NCBI GenBank assembly: GCA_963763495.1
Contig: CAVXOY010000010.1
Location: 1-48,971 of the forward strand
Direction of reading: 5' to 3'
DNA length: 48,971 nt
From: DAOUEO01 sp963763495
GTDB lineage: Bacteria > Chloroflexota > Dehalococcoidia > DSTF01 > JALHUB01
Shown here: piece after piece, positions 36,869-43,848 of the stretch
How the letters are laid out: each line of letters starts with the position of its first letter
Numbering within the stretch: position 1 is the stretch's first letter
Position numbers and translations under genes: made by a program
The notes under the pieces: generated by a model
Told to the model about the DNA's origin: nothing
What the model saw: only the letters and a program-made list of their open reading frames with translations
Databases searched by the model: none

Positions 36869-38570
36869 GGAAGTCGGTCGTGCCTTGCTGGAACAGCTTC
36901 TCTAGGACTGCCGCCTTCTTGTCTAACTCGGTGTAGATCTGCCGCTTGTTCTTCGACGTGAGCCCTCGCCGGGGGGCAACCCGGTTCTCCAGGAGGTAGC
37001 TGTTCATGTGCCCAGTGAATTCGAACACATCCTCTGCCGGGTTCCAGTGAAAGGCTTCCACGAATGAGAAGGAGTCAGACGACAGGTCATACCCTATGAT
37101 CTCGTTGATACTCAAGACCCGACGGCCCATCTTTCCGGACGGGAGTCTGACCGCGCTACAAATGACCACCACGTTGAGGTTGTCCATGTAGGGCTTGGGC
37201 ACGTTGATCGGGTTACCCGTGATACGCTGGATCAGCTTCTCCACGGTGGACGCGTGGAAGGTGGACATCACCTGGTGCCCGGTCTGCATAGCCTGGAAAG
37301 CCACTGCCCCCTCTTCACCACGGATCTCACCGACGATGATGGCGTTGGGCCTTTGCCGCAGAGCTGCCCGCAGCAGACCGAACATGTCTACCGAAGCCCC
37401 TTGACTGGCGTCCCCTCCCATCCGGACAACTTCCCTTATCCAGTTCGTGTGTGGTATCTGGACCTCCGGTGTGTCCTCGATCGTCACTATCTTGGCGTCC
37501 GGCCTGATAAAAGTGGTTATGGCATTAAGGAGTGTTGTCTTGCCGGAGGCGGTCTCTCCGGACACCCATAGGTTCATCCCGTCACCCACCACCATCGCCA
37601 GGTAGGCCGCCATTCTGTAGTCCATCGAGCTGAATCCCACGAGTTGCAGGATGCTGATTGGAGTCTCGGCGAATTTGCGGATGGTGAAGTTGCTGCCTCG
37701 CTTGGATACCTCATCCCCGTACACGATGTTGATACGCGAACCGTCCTGCAAGGCGGCGTCAACGATCGGGTGCTTGAAAGTCACGGGCTTCTTGATATTC
37801 TCTGAGAGCCTAAGGACAAAATCATCTAGCCCTTCGTGCGTATCGAAAACGATGCTGCTCTTCAAACCCTTGAAGATCTTGTGCTCCACGAACACACGCC
37901 CCAGTCCGCTGCAGCTAATGTCCTCGATATTGGTGTCTCTGATGAGTGGCTCAAGCGTCCCCATGCCGATCTTGTCGCGCAGGATTATGTACTTCAGGAT
38001 TGCCAGTTCCCGGCGTGTGACCGGTATTCGCCCATCTCGGCCCGATGCACGGGGGGAAAGAGACCGCTTTTTCTTGTTGTCGTCACCGTCGCCGCTTCCA
38101 GATTTGTCTTCCCCCTTTACTGTGCATATCTGGTCCACCGCGTCCGCCAGCGCTTTGGCCTGCTCCTCCGTGGTTTCCGCGTTGGCTAGGATGTCCACGA
38201 AGTCCAACAATGCTCGCTCCACTTCCTTGAGCAGTTCCTCGATCTCCACGCCCACCCATGGCTCTATGGTGATGTAATAATTGCGGGGATCCTCGAGGTC
38301 GGGGTAGATGTGGACGAACGCATCATCACTCACTGGATAGATCAGGTTGGGGTGTTCGATATCTCCCAGCTTGCGCGATATCTCCGGATAGTAGTCAGGG
38401 ACCCCCACTTGGGTGATCGGGACCATGTGCAAATAGTCCATGAGATGCGGTGTCGCCTCGGCTTGCTCCCGCAGTGGCTTGGGCAGCATCTTCAGCAATG
38501 CGCAGGGCTTGTTGCCGTCATGATCATCGATCGTGTTTTCGACAGGGAAAGGGAAACCGATGGTCTCCAT
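36819..38570 (-). CDS. arlI: Archaellum motor ATPase ArlI (FlaI)
   Basis: 583 residues, unbroken. This hexameric ATPase drives filament assembly and rotation. The N-terminal domain (about 1-190) is followed by GRVFVEHKIFKGLKSSIVF and the core ATPase. Walker A GETASGKTT is near residue 340, the Asp box/Walker B region NAIIVGEIRGEE near 407, and the His box TGHQVMSTFHAST near 425. MDNLNVVVICSAVRLPSGKM with INEIIGYD is typical of the FlaI branch of type II/IV secretion ATPases. A charged insertion (about 150-175, GEDKSGSGDGDDNKKK) separates the two halves. It starts 1 bp after arlH ends. Confidence 0.93.
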   Translation of the reverse strand: METIGFPFPVENTIDDHDGNKPCALLKMLPKPLREQAEATPHLMDYLHMVPITQVGVPDYYPEISRKLGDIEHPNLIYPVSDDAFVHIYPDLEDPRNYYITIEPWVGVEIEELLKEVERALLDFVDILANAETTEEQAKALADAVDQICTVKGEDKSGSGDGDDNKKKRSLSPRASGRDGRIPVTRRELAILKYIILRDKIGMGTLEPLIRDTNIEDISCSGLGRVFVEHKIFKGLKSSIVFDTHEGLDDFVLRLSENIKKPVTFKHPIVDAALQDGSRINIVYGDEVSKRGSNFTIRKFAETPISILQLVGFSSMDYRMAAYLAMVVGDGMNLWVSGETASGKTTLLNAITTFIRPDAKIVTIEDTPEVQIPHTNWIREVVRMGGDASQGASVDMFGLLRAALRQRPNAIIVGEIRGEEGAVAFQAMQTGHQVMSTFHASTVEKLIQRITGNPINVPKPYMDNLNVVVICSAVRLPSGKMGRRVLSINEIIGYDLSSDSFSFVEAFHWNPAEDVFEFTGHMNSYLLENRVAPRRGLTSKNKRQIYTELDKKAAVLEKLFQQGTTDFHALYQLLAKAQREGLF

Positions 38571-38571
38571 C

Positions 38572-39294
38572 CTATGCCTTCGCCTTGGTGATCGGGACGA
38601 TCCGCATGCCCATTCCGGGCTCTACATCGAAGCTCACGACGTTGCCGGTGGTCTTCGCGGCGCCCCGAATCTTGGCGACCTCCAGCACTTTCACGAGTTG
38701 CTCTCCTATTTCCTCGGTGCGCAGTCGCAGGTGGGCATCGCAGATAGACCGAATACGGATGAACATCGACTCGTCAAACGCGTAGGAGTGCAGAGTAATT
38801 ATCAGTGTCTTGTTCCGGTCACAGACGTTCTTGGCGTTAGTGAAGAACGTCAGGGTCTGTTGCTCCGGTACATGGGAAACGAACGATGTCAGCGAGTCCA
38901 TCACCGCTACGTCATAGGTGGGTTGCCGGGATAGGTGCGTCAGGAGCTTGGTGAACACTGTCAGCGATTGCTCCGCGGTTAGGGCGGATGGAACAGGATA
39001 GATGTTTATCTTGCCCATCAGGAAATGATCCGTGATGGACATGTTTAAGCTGTCCATCTGGCGGAGGAGGCTTCGCGTCGTGTCCTCTGTGGTGTAGTAG
39101 ATAACCCGAAGCCCGTCCTGCAGGGCACCCCAAGTCAACTGCTGGACGAGCACGCTCTTGCCGGCGTCTGATTGCCCCTCAATGAGGGAAAGAGAGCCCT
39201 CAGGGATTCCACCGCCGATCTTCTTGTCGATCTCCGGGTTGCCCGTCGAAACGACTCGATTGACATCCAGATGTCGCGCAGGTTCCATGATCAT
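38572..39294 (-). CDS. arlH: Archaellum regulatory ATP-binding protein ArlH (FlaH)
   Basis: About 240 residues, KaiC/RecA-like. It binds ATP and forms the ring docked to ArlI. The sequence has GNPEIDKKIGGGIPEGSLSL, a Walker A in EGQSDAGKSVLVQQ (about 38-50), VIYYTTEDTTRSLLRQMDSL, and a Walker B-like VAVMDSLTSFVSH near 126. It lacks a full catalytic Glu set, as ArlH does. The ATG at 39294 follows GGGAGCG and lies 8 bp after the previous stop; a second ATG two codons later is possible. Presence of ArlH distinguishes this locus from bacterial type IV pili, which have no such protein. Confidence 0.92.
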   Translation of the reverse strand: MIMEPARHLDVNRVVSTGNPEIDKKIGGGIPEGSLSLIEGQSDAGKSVLVQQLTWGALQDGLRVIYYTTEDTTRSLLRQMDSLNMSITDHFLMGKINIYPVPSALTAEQSLTVFTKLLTHLSRQPTYDVAVMDSLTSFVSHVPEQQTLTFFTNAKNVCDRNKTLIITLHSYAFDESMFIRIRSICDAHLRLRTEEIGEQLVKVLEVAKIRGAAKTTGNVVSFDVEPGMGMRIVPITKAKA

Positions 39295-39302
39295 TCGCTC
39301 CC

Positions 39303-39809
39303 TTAGGCGCTCACGTATGCCGAAACGGTGACCCCGTTTTCGGTCGCTACAATGACCCATCCCGTGGTGCCGATCCCCAACGGTGGGTTGACCCTGATCT
39401 GCATCTCCAGTACCTCCCCCGGGTTCAGCACCTCTGGCTCGAACGCGTCGTTGGAGATCGTCTCCACCGTCCAGCTATTCGACTGAAGACCCCCTGAGGT
39501 GTAGGGAATCCAGCGCACATAGCGCTCCCCGGATTCGGAGAAGTACTGGACCATGACGTCCATCCGGGCATAATCGGCGATCTTCGTCTGCCCGTCGTTG
39601 CGGAGCCGCACCGTAATGTTTGCCAGGCTCTCATCTATGCGAGTCTCCACCGCTGTCAGTTCGGTATGTGTCTGATCGTTCAGGCGCTCCTCCATCACTT
39701 GCCACGACTGTCCCAGTTCGTCCAGCGAGGTATAACCGCTGCGGGCTAGGACCACGGTAGTGATCATCAGTATCGCTGTCACCAAGAGAGCCGGAATACT
39801 TGTTTCCAT
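39303..39809 (-). CDS. Archaellum stator-like protein, ArlF-like
   Basis: 168 residues. A single N-terminal hydrophobic helix (IPALLVTAILMITTVVLARS) is followed by an amphipathic stretch (LDELGQSWQVMEERLNDQTH) and a beta-sandwich: ITVRLRNDGQTKIADYARMD, then LNPGEVLEMQIRVNPPLG. In archaea ArlF and ArlG are anchored outside the membrane and act as stator. Residue patterns, especially VRxRNDGxTKI and DVMVQY, favour ArlF over ArlG; the assignment is by pattern. It lies 13 bp after the ArlG-like gene and before arlH. Confidence 0.8.
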   Translation of the reverse strand: METSIPALLVTAILMITTVVLARSGYTSLDELGQSWQVMEERLNDQTHTELTAVETRIDESLANITVRLRNDGQTKIADYARMDVMVQYFSESGERYVRWIPYTSGGLQSNSWTVETISNDAFEPEVLNPGEVLEMQIRVNPPLGIGTTGWVIVATENGVTVSAYVSA

Positions 39810-39822
39810 TGCCGCTCACCCG

Positions 39823-40299
39823 CTAGACGGTGAAGAACTTCGCGTCGGTAGACCCATTCGGCGTGACTATCTTTACGTAGTAGATGGTGCCGCTCGCCAG
39901 CGGGTCACTCAGATGGACCGTGATATGAAGTGTCGCGGTAGGCGACCACTGGGTGTCGTTCTCCAGTGTGTATTCCCAGCAGGGAGCCGAACAGCTCGCC
40001 TCACCGTAAGAGATACGTCCGAATTCGCCCTCGGGCCCGAAAAAGACATCAATCCTCTCGAGAGGGCTGATGACGGTCGCGCCGATGTTCTTAATCCAGA
40101 TGTCGGCGTCCTCTGACCCCGATTCGCCGGTCGCGTGAACGATCTCTACTTGGCTGCTGAGGCGGTCGTCGAGGACGCTCGCTGTAGACGTCAAGGCGCC
40201 GCTTGTGCGGTGAACGGCGGGCAATACCGTGTTCACCACAGCGACAACAGCGATTACACCAGCCACCGTAATCATGATGGTGGTAATTGCCTTCTCGAT
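39823..40299 (-). CDS. Archaellum stator-like protein, ArlG-like, with probable non-standard start
   Basis: About 158 residues. One N-terminal helix (TTIMITVAGVIAVVAVVNTV) precedes DDRLSSQVEIVHATGES and a beta domain: ADIWIKNIGATVISPLERID, DTQWSPTATLHI, then NGSTDAKFFTV. The WIKNxG...D-x-F...W-x-P...G...NG-x-x-x-x-F order matches archaeal ArlG. The first ATG (40275) has no ribosome site and would cut the helix. An in-frame ATC at 40299-40297 (reading IEKAITTIM) is placed 5 bases after AAGGGGGTG (40313-40305), so initiation probably occurs there, or the base call is wrong and the codon is ATG. Confidence 0.8.
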   Translation of the reverse strand: MEKAITTIMITVAGVIAVVAVVNTVLPAVHRTSGALTSTASVLDDRLSSQVEIVHATGESGSEDADIWIKNIGATVISPLERIDVFFGPEGEFGRISYGEASCSAPCWEYTLENDTQWSPTATLHITVHLSDPLASGTIYYVKIVTPNGSTDAKFFTV

Positions 40300-40316
40300 T
40301 GCGACACCCCCTTCTG

Positions 40317-40339
40317 ATCCGTCACTGCGGGGGACGGAT
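40317..40339 (-). promoter_or_regulatory. Small hairpin before the ArlG-like gene
   Basis: ATCCGTC (40317-40323) pairs perfectly with GACGGAT (40333-40339) with a 9-base loop. On the mRNA it sits between the ArlC/D/E stop and the ribosome site of the ArlG-like gene. It may influence processing or translation. Confidence 0.4.
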
Positions 40340-40370
40340 GGGTCTTACAGCTTCCTTGACCATCTCCCGG

Positions 40371-41156
40371 CTATCTACTTGCCCGAGCCCGCCCGCGTGT
40401 CAGTCCTGATGTCTCCTCGTCCTGCATGAGGGCGTGGAGTTGATACAGGATCACCAGACATTCGTTGGTCGACGGCGGCCGCTTGCGTTCCTCTATGGCA
40501 AGACCAAGGTTCATTACCCTCGTCAGGGCCTCCTTCGCTGTCTTTGGCAAGTAGCCGGCGAACTCGCAGAGGTCGAGCAAGATCTGCAGCCGTTCCGGTC
40601 CGACATGCTTCAGAGCCTCCTCGGCCCATACCATCAGACCGGCTACCTTTATCAGGCTCCAGTTGGGAACTACCTGAGGAGAGGTTGCGGCCACTACTTC
40701 CTGCTTCGGCAGGGGAGCGGGCCTGCTCGGAGAAGGAGGTGCCGAGTTTGCACTTCCCCGTTTCGTCGGCGCCGGCTCTTCCACCGGCCTGGGGGGCGCG
40801 TATTCCTGGCGGTCGCTGACTGTGCTCTCGATCTCAGCCTCTTCGATCCCTTCTGCCAGCGCCTCTGCTGCCGGCAGATCCGCCTCGTCACTCCAAGGGA
40901 TTTCGGAGACGGGTTCGAGGGGACTCGGAGCTAGTGCAACTTCTTCTTCGTCCTCCGGCGTGACCTTCACCACGCGTATCGGGGGACGTTCCGCTAGCGC
41001 CGCTGGATCAGCATACAGCGATTGGCCAGCATCCGCGGAAAACGGATTGTTCTGGCCTAGAATCGCTGCTCTGATCTCACTAAGGATGAGCTTTACCTCT
41101 CCCTTGAGGAGCTTCACCTCATCCTCGAGCGAGGACAACTTTGCATTGAGTTCCAT
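40371..41156 (-). CDS. ArlC/D/E-like archaellum accessory protein
   Basis: 261 residues. An N-terminal heptad coiled coil (MELNAKLSSLEDEVKLLKGE and onward to about 32) is followed by a long Pro/Glu/Ala-rich linker (about 50-155). The C-terminal domain (about 165-250) has VPNWSLIKVAGLMVWAEEAL, LCEFAGYLPKTAKEALTRVM and NECLVILYQLHALMQ. In archaea ArlC, D and E form the cytoplasmic ring that couples the motor to chemotaxis (CheF). Here one protein replaces three. The C-terminal W-AEEALxxVG...Y fold resembles the FlaD/E domain; this is a pattern judgement. Position after archaellin agrees. Confidence 0.78.
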   Translation of the reverse strand: MELNAKLSSLEDEVKLLKGEVKLILSEIRAAILGQNNPFSADAGQSLYADPAALAERPPIRVVKVTPEDEEEVALAPSPLEPVSEIPWSDEADLPAAEALAEGIEEAEIESTVSDRQEYAPPRPVEEPAPTKRGSANSAPPSPSRPAPLPKQEVVAATSPQVVPNWSLIKVAGLMVWAEEALKHVGPERLQILLDLCEFAGYLPKTAKEALTRVMNLGLAIEERKRPPSTNECLVILYQLHALMQDEETSGLTRGRARASR

Positions 41157-41178
41157 GCTTCTGCCTCCCTGCCGAAGT

Positions 41179-41225
41179 GGGGCGGTGCCTGCACCCTTGC
41201 GCTATCTGCTTTCCTGCACCGCCCC
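41179..41225 (-). promoter_or_regulatory. Strong hairpin between archaellin and the machinery genes
   Basis: GGGGCGGTGC (41179-41188) pairs with GCACCGCCCC (41216-41225), a perfect 10-bp GC-rich stem with a 27-base loop, located 25 bp after the archaellin stop. No T tract follows on the minus strand. It could stabilise the archaellin message or partly terminate transcription, so that the filament subunit is made in excess. Confidence 0.6.
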
Positions 41226-41250
41226 TTGCGGCAATGAACTCGACTTAGAC

Positions 41251-41825
41251 TTAGTGCAGATCTATCACCGCGTCCAGGCCGGCGGGAGTCGTCCGGGCGA
41301 TGACGCTCGTTCCCCCCAGCGGCGGCTTCACCTCGAGGGTGAACGCCTGGTTAGCCCCCAGGTTCTGCGCGCTGACATCGATGGTAATCTCCGCCAGTTC
41401 TCCGGCCTCCATCAGGTTATCGCCGTCGCCAACAAGCCAGTTCACCGTCCAAACAATATTGGGCAGGTTGACGGTCATTGTCGCGGTAGTCGATGACCAT
41501 CTTGTTGCTGGTTGCGAGCCGGGTCAAGGTTGACCGGCTCACCACCGGCGGCGTTCGCCACGTCAAAGACGACAGTCTGGACGGTGGTCAGGTCGGTGTT
41601 GGCGACGACGCTCCCCCGCAGCTCGAGCGAACCCCTGGTCTTCTGGAGACCGGAGTATACCGCCTCCTTGCCCCGCTCGGAGCTAAAGAGACCGGTGCTC
41701 AACACCACGAAGGCGAAGACTGTCGCAACCACTACGAAGGCGATCAGGATGATGGCCGTTTCCAGACCGGTGATACCTTCCTCTTCTCGTGCGGCTCGAC
41801 TAAAGAGCCTTGTGAGTCTATTCAT
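41251..41825 (-). CDS. Archaellin (filament subunit; sequence broken by two indels)
   Basis: About 191 residues. A class III signal peptide MNRLTRLFSRAAREEEG is followed by ITGLETAIILIAFVVVATVF and FAFVVLSTGLFSSERGKEAV, the canonical archaellin core helix; processing is expected between EEEG and ITG. A beta domain follows: KTRGSLELRGSVVANTDLTT, VQTVVFDVANAAGGEPVNLD. The C-terminal ITIDVSAQNLGANQAFTLEV, KPPLGGTSVIARTTPAGLDA is typical of archaellins. Near 41465-41505 the reading frame changes twice (NKMVIDYRDND lies in a third frame). The ATG at 41825 has a GGAGG site. First gene of the operon. Confidence 0.9.
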
Positions 41826-42296
41826 GTACTTTCCTCCACGCTGATGGCCATTAGCTATTGAATGCGGGCATTGAAGTCGCTTCTACGTCCGATGTACAGC
41901 CGCGGGAGCATCTCGACTCCAGACTGCGAACGTCTCCGACGGTTTCGCAACTTCAATGCATCCGCAGGAGTTTTCGTCGTAGCTGATGGGCAACAGCATG
42001 GTGCCATCCCCCAAATGGAGTGGGTGCCAGCACCCATCGACGGATTTGGCTCCGCGGAGAAATGATGGCTAGATACGGAAGAGGTGAGGGATAATCCTTA
42101 GGGGACGAGGTGGCAATGGGCTGATGTTACCGGCTGCGCACTCCGAATCGCTTGAAAACTAGAGCCTCATACCGCTAAAGATATACGCTTTCTGCCCGAT
42201 AACAGATACAGACCCTTCCCAGGGAGCGAACGCCGAAAGCACGGCGGCTGGGGACATCACTGCGAAGGGTTCATCCTGAGAGCGAGCTTTAAGAAG
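41826..42296. other. Divergent intergenic region between archaellin and a NarL-type regulator
   Basis: 471 bp without a gene that I can support. It holds the inverted repeat described at 41868-41959, a perfect 16-bp TGGGTGC-CA-GCACCCA repeat at 42021-42036, and an ATGG-TG-CCAT repeat just beside it near 41998-42007. A CTCCGCGGAG palindrome lies near 42051-42060. Candidate promoters on the two strands are weak (minus: TTGCCA-N16-TTATCC; plus: TTGAAA-N18-TAAAGA). The density of short palindromes suggests operator sites. Confidence 0.6.
41868..41959 (-). repeat. Long-range inverted repeat in the archaellin leader
   Basis: GCATTGAAGTCGC (41868-41880) is complementary to GCAACTTCAATGC (41947-41959) at 12 of 13 positions. 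TGCGG extends the match on both sides with a 2-base bulge. In the archaellin mRNA leader it would close a domain of about 65 bases that itself contains a GGAG/CTCC hairpin. It may be a structured 5' leader. Confidence 0.55.
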
Positions 42297-42986
42297 ATGC
42301 AGGGACGCCAGAATAACGATAAGCTCCGCCTACTCGTCATTGAGGACGAGGGCCTGTGGCGTGACATGCTTTGTCTCGCCCTGTCTACTCAGCCCAGAAT
42401 AGAAGTAGTGGGGACGGGTTCGAGTGGCGATGATCTAGAGTCCCTCTGCAAGACGCTCAAGCCTGACGTTCTCCTCATCGACGCCGATCTGGAAAGAGAC
42501 TCCCGCCCAATCGCCTCGGCTCACGCTGTGAAAGGGGAACGGCCCGAGATGGGCGTGGTCGTTTTGGCCTCCAGCAGCGATGGCAATAGTCTTTCCTCAT
42601 TGCCCTCCCCGGATAGCCCCGGCTGGTCATACATAGTCAAACAGTCTCTCACCGACACGGGCGCGCTCATCCGTGCCATCGAAGCCGCCGCCGCCGGCCT
42701 AGTGGTGCTCGACCCCGCTATCCTCGCCGGTACTCTGGAGGCGCGCTACTCACGGTTGGGCCGGCTGACCCCTCGCCAGATGGACGTGCTTCATCTCATG
42801 GCCAAAGGCTACAGCAACGGTGCCATTGCCAAAGCGCTTGTCCTGGAAGAGAAATCGGTTGAGAATCATATCAACGCTATCTTCAGCCAACTGGTCGTGA
42901 ACCGCGACCCCTCCGTTCACCCGCGAGTGAGAGCCGTGATTACCTATCTCCAGGAATCGCGCGACTACTCCGCACGCGCAAGTTAG
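42297..42986 (+). CDS. Response regulator, NarL/LuxR family
   Basis: 229 residues. The receiver domain shows acidic residues in LLVIEDEGLWRDM (about 13-25), the probable phospho-acceptor Asp-62 in KPDVLLIDADLERD, the Ser/Thr in VVVLASSSD and the Lys in YIVKQSLT. The C-terminal HTH is GRLTPRQMDVLHLMAKGYSN with GAIAKALVLEEKSVENHINA, the classical LuxR motif. It is divergent from the archaellum operon with a 471-bp shared region, so it is a candidate regulator of it. No histidine kinase is adjacent. The ribosome site is weak (AAGAAG). Confidence 0.9.
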   Translation: MQGRQNNDKLRLLVIEDEGLWRDMLCLALSTQPRIEVVGTGSSGDDLESLCKTLKPDVLLIDADLERDSRPIASAHAVKGERPEMGVVVLASSSDGNSLSSLPSPDSPGWSYIVKQSLTDTGALIRAIEAAAAGLVVLDPAILAGTLEARYSRLGRLTPRQMDVLHLMAKGYSNGAIAKALVLEEKSVENHINAIFSQLVVNRDPSVHPRVRAVITYLQESRDYSARAS

Positions 42987-43101
42987 TCTCCTCCGCCCCG
43001 GCGGCTGTGCCGCTCCTGCCGCTGATCCAGCAGTTCCTATTTCCCCATAGGTGACGACAGTTCTCCAGCATCCCGTAAGATTCTGGAGCCAGCGACGTTT
43101 G

Positions 43102-43124
43102 TATAATGGTGAGCACCTGCTCAC
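43102..43124 (+). promoter_or_regulatory. Promoter -10 with operator-like inverted repeat
   Basis: A perfect TATAAT (43102-43107) is followed directly by GTGAGCA-CC-TGCTCAC (43109-43124), a 7-2-7 inverted repeat lying over the expected transcription start. The -35 is poor. The gene at 43152 is 28 bp downstream. A weak promoter with a repressor-type site is suggested. Confidence 0.55.
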
Positions 43125-43151
43125 TGGCTGGTGAGTGAACCGAGAGGAACC

Positions 43152-43766
43152 ATGTCCCGCAGAGTCCTGCTTCTGGCTGTCGTTTCTTCTTGCCTTGTTG
43201 GGGTGACACTGCTACTGTTGTGTCTTTTCCTCCTGGGCCGTGGGAGTGGGTCCGATTCGCAGCCTACCTCCGAGGACTTGCCCCAGCAGGCAGAGGATTT
43301 CCTCAACCAGGTCAATGAGTATCATTCGTCAGTAAAGGGTTACTCCATCCGCTTCCCTGAGGACTGGACGAACAATCCCAGCCGGATTGACATCGGTAGC
43401 ACGTCCACCGATGTCTTCTATGCCCTTCACCCCAGCGAAGGGGCCAGTGTCGCTCCGACTCTCAGTATTACCAGCGAGTCGCTGCCCTCGGGCGCCACAT
43501 CCAAAGACTATCTGGAGGCCCGCCTCAGCTTCCTTGATTCTGTCGGCGCGGAGGTCAGCAAGCCCCGACCGGTCGAGGTCGACGGCGTCGACGCCTACCT
43601 GATCGACTACAAGGGCTACTCGCGGAAGTACCCCTTGGAGGCGACGTCAGTGGTTCTGGTCAAAGACGGACTGGGCTGGGAGTTTACCTTCTCCGTGCCG
43701 GTGGGGCAGCGCTCCGAATTCAGACCCCTTCTGGCCTTCGTTCTCCACTCCGTTACCATCCCCTAG
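43152..43766 (+). CDS. Membrane-anchored secreted protein of unknown function
   Basis: About 204 residues. ATG at 43152 with GAGAGGA upstream; an earlier in-frame start lacks a ribosome site. A signal anchor (VLLLAVVSSCLVGVTLLLLC) is followed by a short acidic linker and a globular domain: YSIRFPEDWTNNPSRIDIGS, LEARLSFLDSVGAEVSKPRP and YLIDYKGYSRKYPLEATSVV. The fold pattern YSIRFPEDW resembles PsbP/DcrB-like (DUF1795) domains. The function is unknown. Confidence 0.78.
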   Translation: MSRRVLLLAVVSSCLVGVTLLLLCLFLLGRGSGSDSQPTSEDLPQQAEDFLNQVNEYHSSVKGYSIRFPEDWTNNPSRIDIGSTSTDVFYALHPSEGASVAPTLSITSESLPSGATSKDYLEARLSFLDSVGAEVSKPRPVEVDGVDAYLIDYKGYSRKYPLEATSVVLVKDGLGWEFTFSVPVGQRSEFRPLLAFVLHSVTIP

Positions 43767-43848
43767 CACTGCTGGCACACGGTTGTGCGTGCGTGGGTTC
43801 GCGGTCACCTCGTCGCGTCCGAACGCTGATCTCCTTGTCTCCTGCGGG

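Noticed and set aside
35312..41825. Bacterial type IV pilus or Tad locus
   Set aside because: No PilM/N/O, TadA/B/C/Z or secretin genes are present, the subunit is an archaellin by its core and C-terminus, and ArlH is present.
32704..41825. Prepilin/archaellin peptidase (PibD/ArlK) in the locus
   Set aside because: No membrane aspartyl protease with a GxGD motif is readable on either strand in this window; it must be elsewhere.
41855..42065. Small ORFs in the archaellin upstream region on both strands (about 60-67 codons)
   Set aside because: No ribosome sites, no recognisable domains, and both overlap the inverted repeat; they look like chance open frames.
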